NCBI GenBank assembly: GCA_020718925.1 | Contig: DYRC01000024.1 | Span: 3,183 to 13,044 of the forward strand | Direction of reading: 5' to 3' | Length of the DNA stretch: 9,862 nucleotides | From: Desulfonema limicola | GTDB lineage: Bacteria; Desulfobacterota; Desulfobacteria; Desulfobacterales; DYRC01 | Part shown: one piece after another, positions 5,276-9,862 of the stretch | Position numbering within the stretch: position 1 is the first letter of the stretch | How the letters are laid out: every line of letters begins with the position of its first letter | The notes under the pieces: generated by a model | Databases searched by the model: none | What the model was told of the DNA's origin: nothing | The model's input: the letters and a program-made list of their open reading frames with translations, nothing else | Program-made: the position numbers and the translations under genes

Positions 5276-7687
5276 TTACGGCAAATCAGCATTGAACGAG
5301 GTAATCAGTTGAGCAATCATCTTCTGATGAACCGTATTGACCGTTTCATCATCCAGCGTCTTTTCATCGGAGCGATAGACAATTCTGAAAGAAACGCTCT
5401 TTTTGCCTTCGGAGATAGGCTGTCCCTCATACACCGCAACCAGATACGCATCTTCGATAAGCTTTTCTTCAGATATCCGCACACCTTCCAGCAGTCTTGC
5501 GCCTTCAACAGTTTTACTCACAATCAGCGTAGCATCCCTGGAGACTGACGGATACCGGGGAATGGCTTGGGATTGCTTAACGCCGCTGATCAATTCCGGC
5601 AGCATTTCCATATTCAGTTCAAAGATAAAGGCTCTCTGCTTGAGCTCATACGCCGTTAAAACTTCAGGATGCACCTGCCCGATAATGCCGATAGGCGTAT
5701 CTTTGGCAAGTATCATCGCCGTGTATCCGGGGCGGGTATAACTGCACTGCTCATCCGGCATAGCCGTAAAACGCATATCTTTGATATTCAAGCCTTTGAG
5801 CAAACCTTCGGTCATGCCTTTGAGATCGTAAATATCGCAGTCAGCATCCTGAAAATGCCAACCGGAATCATGGCGCAATCCTGTCCATAATGCAGCAAGA
5901 AATTCGGTTTCTTTCGGCAGCTTATCCTGTCCTGACGAGATAAATGTCTTTCCGACTTCAAACAGTCTGAGCGTTTTCAACTGCTGAGAAAGATTATGGC
6001 GCACAGTGTCAAGCAGCCCGGGAATCAGCGATGTCCGCATCACTGCCTGATCTTCGGAAATCGGATTCAGTATGTCAAGCATTCCGCGCCGCGGATCATC
6101 ATTTGCCAATCTGAGCCGATCACAGGAATTTTTGGCAATAAAGCTGTAATTGATGACTTCGGAAAATCCGAACCCGCTCATTATCTGTCGGATATTTTCG
6201 CGCAGAACAATCGCCTGCCCCGGCAGTTTGGCTTCAATCGGCAGCATGGGCGAGGTGGTCGGAATATTGTTATATCCCCAAAGTCTTGCCACTTCTTCCA
6301 TCAAATCTTCAGGTCTTGACACATCCACCCGGAAAGACGGACGCAACACCGACAGCGTATCGCCATCCTGAATTTTTGCGTCAAACTCAACAAATTTCAG
6401 CACTTCTCCGATTTTTTCCGCATTCAACTGAGTTCCGAGCAGACGATTTGTTTTTTTCACACTCAGGCTGATAGGCGTAATTTCGATTCTTCCGGGATAT
6501 TCGTCAATAACGCCGGAAATCAGGGTTCCGCCGCCGACTTCAATCATCAACTGAGCAGCCCGATCAACCGCTCTGATGGCGCCATCCGGATCAACGCCCC
6601 GCTCAAAACGATGAGACGCATCTGTGCCAAGTCCCAGCCGCTTGGCGGTTTTGCGAACGCTGGTCGGATTGAAACACGCGCTTTCAATCAATACCCGTGT
6701 GGTGGAATTTTCAATTTCCGAATTGAGTCCGCCCATCACTCCGGCTACGGCTACGGGCTTTTTGCCATCGCAGATCATCAGCATATCAGAAGATAATGTG
6801 CGTTCTTTTTTATCCAGGGTGGTGAATTTTTCACCCTCTTTTGCGGTCCGAACCACAATCCGGTTTTCTTCAAGATGATCAAAATCAAAGGCATGAAGCG
6901 GCTGCCCCAATTCCATCATCACGAAATTGGTTACATCCACGATATTGTTGATGGACTTCAACCCTACGGAAATCAGGCGTTCCTGAAGCCAGAACGGGGA
7001 AGGCGCAATCCTGACATTTGTAATCAACCGCGCCGCATAGCGCGGGCAATGAGCAGGCGATTCAATCTTCACAGACGTGAGATCGCAGATATTTCCCTGA
7101 AGATGCGGCAAAACAATTTCCGGGTATTTCAATGGTGTTTTCTGAATAGCAGAAACTTCTCTGGCAATGCCGACAATGCTCAGACAATCCGCGCGGTTCG
7201 GCGTCAACCCGATTTCCATAGACATATCCGAAAGATTCAGAGCTTTGTGAAGCGGCTCACCGATTTTCAGACCGGGATCAAGGCTCATAATGCCGCTCCG
7301 ATCCTCTCCAATCATCAGTTCCCCTGCGCTGCACAGCATTCCTTCAGACGCCTGTCCCCGGATGACGCCTTTTTGAAGCACCACGCCATTCGGAAATTCC
7401 GTTCCGGGGAGCGCGACCGGGGACAACATGCCTTCAGCAGCATTGGGCGCACCGCAAACTACCGAAATCTGACGATCTCCGATGTCCACCGTACAAAGTC
7501 TCAGTTTATCGGCATTCGGATGAGGCGTTACGCGAATAATTTTGCCCACGACCACCGTGTTTAAGTATTCATACCGATTCCACAATGCCTCTGTTTCAAG
7601 CCCCGCCATTGTCAGGGCATCAGCCAGATCAGAGGGCGTCATCTGAACAGGAACATATTCATTTAGCCAGCTTATGCTTACTTTCAT
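5276..7687 (-). CDS. pheT: Phenylalanyl-tRNA synthetase beta subunit
   Basis: The large subunit of the alpha2-beta2 enzyme that charges tRNA-Phe in the cytoplasm. Its 803 residues match the family length. In order: an N-terminal segment with an EMAP-like tRNA-binding domain (about 40-150, HPNADKLRLCTVDIG at 56-70); the B3/B4 editing region (about 210-385, with DVTNFVMMELGQPLHAFD at 251-268 and SHRFERGVD at 358-366); B5 (about 405-475, ending DLMEEVARLWGYNNIP); the catalytic-like core; and the C-terminal ferredoxin-like anticodon-binding domain (about 710-803, RYPSVSRDATL to FNADLP). The ATG follows the pheS stop by one base and has no clear ribosome binding site of its own, so translation is probably coupled to pheS, which suits a fixed subunit ratio. 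Confidence 0.98.
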   Translation of the reverse strand: MKVSISWLNEYVPVQMTPSDLADALTMAGLETEALWNRYEYLNTVVVGKIIRVTPHPNADKLRLCTVDIGDRQISVVCGAPNAAEGMLSPVALPGTEFPNGVVLQKGVIRGQASEGMLCSAGELMIGEDRSGIMSLDPGLKIGEPLHKALNLSDMSMEIGLTPNRADCLSIVGIAREVSAIQKTPLKYPEIVLPHLQGNICDLTSVKIESPAHCPRYAARLITNVRIAPSPFWLQERLISVGLKSINNIVDVTNFVMMELGQPLHAFDFDHLEENRIVVRTAKEGEKFTTLDKKERTLSSDMLMICDGKKPVAVAGVMGGLNSEIENSTTRVLIESACFNPTSVRKTAKRLGLGTDASHRFERGVDPDGAIRAVDRAAQLMIEVGGGTLISGVIDEYPGRIEITPISLSVKKTNRLLGTQLNAEKIGEVLKFVEFDAKIQDGDTLSVLRPSFRVDVSRPEDLMEEVARLWGYNNIPTTSPMLPIEAKLPGQAIVLRENIRQIMSGFGFSEVINYSFIAKNSCDRLRLANDDPRRGMLDILNPISEDQAVMRTSLIPGLLDTVRHNLSQQLKTLRLFEVGKTFISSGQDKLPKETEFLAALWTGLRHDSGWHFQDADCDIYDLKGMTEGLLKGLNIKDMRFTAMPDEQCSYTRPGYTAMILAKDTPIGIIGQVHPEVLTAYELKQRAFIFELNMEMLPELISGVKQSQAIPRYPSVSRDATLIVSKTVEGARLLEGVRISEEKLIEDAYLVAVYEGQPISEGKKSVSFRIVYRSDEKTLDDETVNTVHQKMIAQLITSFNADLP

Positions 7688-7688
7688 A

Positions 7689-8690
7689 TCAGAACTGCCT
7701 TAAAAATCTGAAATCATTTTCAAAAAATCTTCGGATGTCATCAATGCCGTATTTGAGCATGGCAATCCGCTCAACGCCCATTCCGAATGCAAAGCCCGTG
7801 TATTTATCGGTATCGTAGCGCACATTTTCAAATACTGCCGGATGCACCATGCCCGAACCCAGCACTTCCAGCCAGCCGGTCTGTTTGCATACCCGGCAGC
7901 CCTTGCCCCGGCACATCACGCACAGAATATCCACCTCCGCACTCGGCTCGGTGAAGGGAAAGAAGCTGGGGCGGAATCTCAGACTTGTCTGATCATCAAA
8001 TATCTGATGAACAAAGGTGGTGAGCATTCCCTTCAAATCGCCGAAAGAAATATTTTCATCCACCAGCAGTCCTTCGACCTGATGAAACATAGGCGTATGC
8101 GTGATGTCTGAATCACAGCGATAAACCTTGCCCGGCGCAATAATTCTGACCGGCGGCGTGTGATTTTCCATAAACCGAATCTGCATCGAAGAGGTCTGCG
8201 TTCTTAATACAATATTATCAGACACATAAAATGTATCCTGCATGTCCCGCGCCGGATGATCTTTGGGCGTATTCAATGCCTCGAAATTGTAATAATCGCT
8301 CTCCACTTCAGGACCTTCGGCAATATCAAAGCCCAGCCGGGCAAAAATATCGCAAATCTGACGGGTGATCTGCGTCAGCGGATGCAGCACACCGCAATAT
8401 GCAGGACGACCGGGCAGCGATACATCAATGCGATCATCGGCGGCAGACGCATCTTCGAGTTTTTTCAACGCGGCTTCAAACGCCTGATCCAATTCGATTT
8501 TAAGTTCATTGGCTTTTTTTCCGGCTTGGGGGCGTTCTTCCGGCGGAAGGGCAGAGATATTCCGCAAAAACTGCGTTACCACTCCCTTCCGTCCAAGATA
8601 GCGGACAGACAAATTTCTGATTGTTTCGGAGTCCTGCGCCGCATTCAACTCATTCAGCGCGTCTTCCCTGATCTGTGCTATTGTTTTCAC
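7689..8690 (-). CDS. pheS: Phenylalanyl-tRNA synthetase alpha subunit
   Basis: The catalytic subunit, class II. Its 333 residues carry an N-terminal coiled-coil arm (about 1-85) that contacts tRNA, then the class II core. Motif 2 is at about 182-207 (RIIAPGKVYRCDSDITHTPMFHQVEG) and motif 3 in GFAFGMGVERIAML (299-312), whose alanine (A301) sits in the phenylalanine pocket. Between them a CxxC-x4-CxxC cluster (C257, C260, C265, C268) looks like a small zinc-binding knuckle, absent from the E. coli protein but found in some PheS proteins as I recall. The start is GTG (8690-8688), read with AGGAG five bases upstream; the ATG two bases earlier is out of frame and runs straight into TGA. It sits 18 bases after rplT and one base before pheT, in the same operon. 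Confidence 0.98.
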   Translation of the reverse strand: MKTIAQIREDALNELNAAQDSETIRNLSVRYLGRKGVVTQFLRNISALPPEERPQAGKKANELKIELDQAFEAALKKLEDASAADDRIDVSLPGRPAYCGVLHPLTQITRQICDIFARLGFDIAEGPEVESDYYNFEALNTPKDHPARDMQDTFYVSDNIVLRTQTSSMQIRFMENHTPPVRIIAPGKVYRCDSDITHTPMFHQVEGLLVDENISFGDLKGMLTTFVHQIFDDQTSLRFRPSFFPFTEPSAEVDILCVMCRGKGCRVCKQTGWLEVLGSGMVHPAVFENVRYDTDKYTGFAFGMGVERIAMLKYGIDDIRRFFENDFRFLRQF

Positions 8691-8708
8691 ATAAGCTCCT
8701 GAATATTC

Positions 8709-9056
8709 TTATGCCTGTGCAGCCATTTTTGCAATCTGGCTGAATCCGCCCGGATCGGAAATCGCAAGCTCGGCAAGGACTTTTCTGTCGAGTTCCACGT
8801 TGGCTTTTTTCAGCCCATGAATGAACTTGCTGTAACTGATGTCGTTTATCCGGGATGCGGCATTGATTCTGGCAATCCATAACCGCCTGAAATCACGTTT
8901 TCTGACTTTTCTGTCCCGATACGAATATCTGAGCGCTTTTTGTACCCGGTTAATCGCTACGGTGAACAATTTGCTGCTTGAGGCGGTGAATCCTTTGGCA
9001 AGCTTCAATATTCTGTTATGACGTCTTCTGGCTTTGACGCCGCCTTTTACGCGCAT
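8709..9056 (-). CDS. rplT: 50S ribosomal protein L20
   Basis: A 115-residue basic protein that binds 23S rRNA early in large-subunit assembly. The family pattern is unmistakable: MRVKGGVKARRRHNRILKLAKGF at the N-terminus, then a YRDRKVRKRDFRRLWIARINAA tract and a C-terminal globular half ending KMAAQA. The start ATG is preceded by AAAGGAG (9070-9064). It lies 15 bases after rpmI and 18 before pheS. In E. coli and Bacillus, L20 represses its own operon by binding the mRNA leader; a candidate leader structure lies before rpmI. Confidence 0.98.
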   Translation of the reverse strand: MRVKGGVKARRRHNRILKLAKGFTASSSKLFTVAINRVQKALRYSYRDRKVRKRDFRRLWIARINAASRINDISYSKFIHGLKKANVELDRKVLAELAISDPGGFSQIAKMAAQA

Positions 9057-9071
9057 GACAATTCTCCTTTA

Positions 9072-9269
9072 TCAACTGTTTGGCAGCAGCAATCTGAGTT
9101 CTCTCAGGTTACTTTTATGAATCATGTGTTTTTTCCGCAAGGAACGTTTGCGCTTGCGGCTTTTGGTAGTCAGAATATGGCTTCCGTACGCCTTTTCATA
9201 GGCAAATTTTCCGCTTGCCGTGCGTTTGAATCGTTTCGCGGCAGATCGGTTGGTCTTGATTTTCGGCAT
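9072..9269 (-). CDS. rpmI: 50S ribosomal protein L35
   Basis: A 65-residue, very basic protein of the large ribosomal subunit: MPKIKTNRSAAKRFKRTASG, then KSRKRKRSLRKKHMIHKSNLREL and a short tail. The length equals the family's. I chose the ATG at 9269 because MPKIK is the conserved start and GAGAGGA (9283-9277) lies seven bases before it; the open frame extends to 9422 but that extension is leader sequence. First gene of the rpmI-rplT-pheS-pheT unit here. infC, which usually precedes rpmI, is not adjacent. Confidence 0.98.
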   Translation of the reverse strand: MPKIKTNRSAAKRFKRTASGKFAYEKAYGSHILTTKSRKRKRSLRKKHMIHKSNLRELRLLLPNS

Positions 9270-9285
9270 TGTTAAGTCCTCTCTG

Positions 9286-9323
9286 AAAAAAATAGAAGGC
9301 GTGAGCATTCCTTCGCACACGCC
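9286..9323 (-). promoter_or_regulatory. rpmI leader hairpin with U-rich tail (possible attenuator or L20 site)
   Basis: Read on the minus strand, GGCGTG (9323-9318) pairs with CACGCC (9303-9298). Inside, after a T-T mismatch, three more pairs can form around a small AAGGAA-type loop. The tail TTCTATTTTTTT (9297-9286) follows directly, then the rpmI ribosome binding site. The shape is that of an intrinsic terminator within the leader, placed almost at the predicted transcript start. It could attenuate the ribosomal operon, bind L20, or only stabilise the 5' end; the sequence alone cannot decide. Confidence 0.55.
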
Positions 9324-9330
9324 ACCAGAC

Positions 9331-9359
9331 ATCATAGCGAATACTATCGGAAAATGCAA
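9331..9359 (-). promoter_or_regulatory. Predicted sigma70-type promoter of the rpmI operon
   Basis: On the minus strand, TTGCAT (9359-9354) and TATGAT (9336-9331) are separated by 17 bases. Transcription would start near 9326-9323, about 55 bases before the rpmI ATG, and the RNA would open with the GGCGTG hairpin. Confidence 0.65.
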
Positions 9360-9410
9360 TAAGAAAAAATTCGGCAGCTCTGATTTCAGTTTCGTATTTC
9401 CGAAAAAACC

Positions 9411-9439
9411 TTGACAAACCATTTTATTTATACTATTTT
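9411..9439 (+). promoter_or_regulatory. Predicted sigma70-type promoter of the antitoxin gene
   Basis: A consensus TTGACA (9411-9416) is followed at 17 bases by TATTTT (9434-9439). A better -10 match, TATACT (9429-9434), is too close (12 bases). The start codon is 23 bases past the -10, so the leader is short. This promoter diverges from the rpmI promoter with about 50 bases between their -35 boxes. Confidence 0.6.
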
Positions 9440-9461
9440 TTTTGAAAAATCAGGAGGATAT

Positions 9462-9728
9462 ATGAAAACGATTACAATACCCGAAGATGAATATCTGCTG
9501 ATGAACCAGACTATCATCAACCTGAAAAAACAGTTGGAATTGTTACAGGATAATAGTTTTATGGAAAAATTATCAGCAGCATACCGTTTGTTTTTTCAAA
9601 AAGAAGTCTCTGCCGAGACAGATACGGAAAGGCTTTCATTGAAACGGGGTTCCGGCAAAGGGATTATCACCTATATTGCGGATGATTTTGACGAACCTCC
9701 GGAAGATTTCAGGGAGTATATGGAATGA
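9462..9728 (+). CDS. VapB-like antitoxin
   Basis: An 88-residue protein: an N-terminal part with MKTITIPEDEYLLMNQTI and a helical stretch (LKKQLELLQ), a middle helix (residues 34-47), and a C-terminal tail GSGKGIITYIADDFDEPPEDFREYME. The GxGKG...DDFDEPxEDFxEYM tail is typical of antitoxins paired with PIN-domain (VapC) toxins; it wraps the toxin. The ATG at 9462 is set by AGGAGG (9452-9457); an upstream in-frame TTG at 9411 falls inside the promoter. Its TGA overlaps the ATG of the toxin remnant, the normal arrangement for such pairs. With the toxin truncated, the protein has no local partner. Confidence 0.85.
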   Translation: MKTITIPEDEYLLMNQTIINLKKQLELLQDNSFMEKLSAAYRLFFQKEVSAETDTERLSLKRGSGKGIITYIADDFDEPPEDFREYME

Positions 9729-9787
9729 ATATACTCTTGGACGCGCATGTCCTGCTGTGGCATCTGAAAGATGATTCGAGATTGAAA
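9725..9787 (+). pseudogene. Truncated VapC-type PIN-domain toxin remnant
   Basis: Starting at the ATG that overlaps the antitoxin stop, the frame reads MNILLDAHVLLWHLKDDSRLK, the conserved first strand and helix of PIN-domain toxins, with the first catalytic aspartate (D6). After about residue 21 the similarity ends: the next codons spell a terminator hairpin and T-run. The remaining acidic residues and the body of the roughly 125-residue domain are missing. No stop codon follows; the frame stays open through the terminator and into the ATG at 9848. Confidence 0.8.
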
Positions 9788-9789
9788 AC

Positions 9790-9831
9790 CCGCTTTCCGA
9801 TATTGTATCGGAGGGCGGCTTTTTGTTTTTT
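9790..9831 (+). terminator. Intrinsic terminator after the antitoxin/toxin remnant
   Basis: A 13-base-pair stem, 9790-9802 (CCGCTTTCCGATA) with 9806-9818 (TATCGGAGGGCGG), closes on a three-base loop and includes two G-U pairs. It is followed by CT and TTTTGTTTTTT. This is a textbook Rho-independent terminator for the plus strand. Confidence 0.9.
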
Positions 9832-9835
9832 AACC

Positions 9836-9844
9836 AAAGGAGGA
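9836..9844 (+). promoter_or_regulatory. Ribosome binding site of the gene leaving the right edge
   Basis: AAAGGAGGA lies three bases before ATG 9848, counted from its last base, and argues that a real gene starts there. No promoter is visible between the terminator and this site. Confidence 0.7.
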
Positions 9845-9847
9845 AGT

Positions 9848-9862
9848 ATGAAACGATTTGTA
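9848..9862 (+). CDS. Start of an unidentified gene (3' partial)
   Basis: Only five codons (MKRFV) are inside the window, so no function can be given. The case for a gene is the strong ribosome binding site just upstream and its position after a terminator. The start is in the same frame as the toxin remnant. Confidence 0.5.

Noticed and set aside
6875..7564. Long plus-strand open frame (229 codons) opposite pheT.
   Set aside because: It is a shadow of pheT codon use, has no ribosome binding site, and its product resembles nothing I recognise.
9370..9404. Nested inverted repeat TTCGG...CCGAA with an inner CTGA/TCAG, followed on the minus strand by six T.
   Set aside because: The outer stem has only five pairs around a 25-base loop. 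It could be an old terminator or an antitoxin operator, but the evidence is too thin to annotate.
9270..9422. Upstream extension of the L35 frame to 9422.
   Set aside because: It covers the predicted promoter and leader, and the family's conserved start MPKIK has its own ribosome binding site.

Overview
The window looks like a chromosomal segment of a mid-GC Gram-negative bacterium. Two observations point there: a secretory protein of the FlgO/CsgG fold, and the bacterial rpmI-rplT-pheS-pheT order. The CHASE2-type receptor kinase and a four-cysteine insert in PheS make me lean towards Desulfobacterota (a sulfate-reducer-like deltaproteobacterium). That placement is an impression from protein style, not a measured assignment.

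Left part, plus strand (1-5217). A 5'-truncated membrane Ser/Thr kinase (CHASE2, three membrane helices, TPR-like region, Hanks-type kinase) overlaps fmt (methionyl-tRNA formyltransferase) by four bases. fmt overlaps an orphan HigA-type antitoxin gene by four bases. Next comes an AT-rich pair: a two-helix membrane protein of unknown function and a secreted FlgO/CsgG-like protein with a second beta-rich domain. Immediately after it lies a second, partial copy of the last ~120 bases of fmt. Three genes are therefore bracketed by direct repeats of the fmt 3' end. This is the most interesting structure in the window. It looks like an acquired cargo block that rebuilt the fmt tail on entry and left the old tail behind.

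Right part, minus strand (5276-9269). This is a translation operon transcribed leftwards: rpmI (L35), rplT (L20), pheS and pheT (the two subunits of phenylalanyl-tRNA synthetase). It converges on the fmt block, with a hairpin between them. The usual upstream gene infC is not next to rpmI. Instead a well-formed promoter lies just upstream, and its transcript would begin with a hairpin followed by a U-rich run, a possible attenuator or L20 control site.

Right edge, plus strand (9411-9862). A divergent promoter drives a VapB-like antitoxin. The overlapping VapC-type (PIN) toxin gene keeps only about its first 21 codons and then runs into a strong intrinsic terminator, so the toxin is lost. A new gene with a good ribosome binding site starts at 9848 and leaves the window.

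The window thus holds conserved translation genes (fmt, rpmI, rplT, pheS, pheT) whose flanks have collected two antitoxin genes without partners and one accessory block. I see no rRNA, tRNA, CRISPR array, transposase or integrase.
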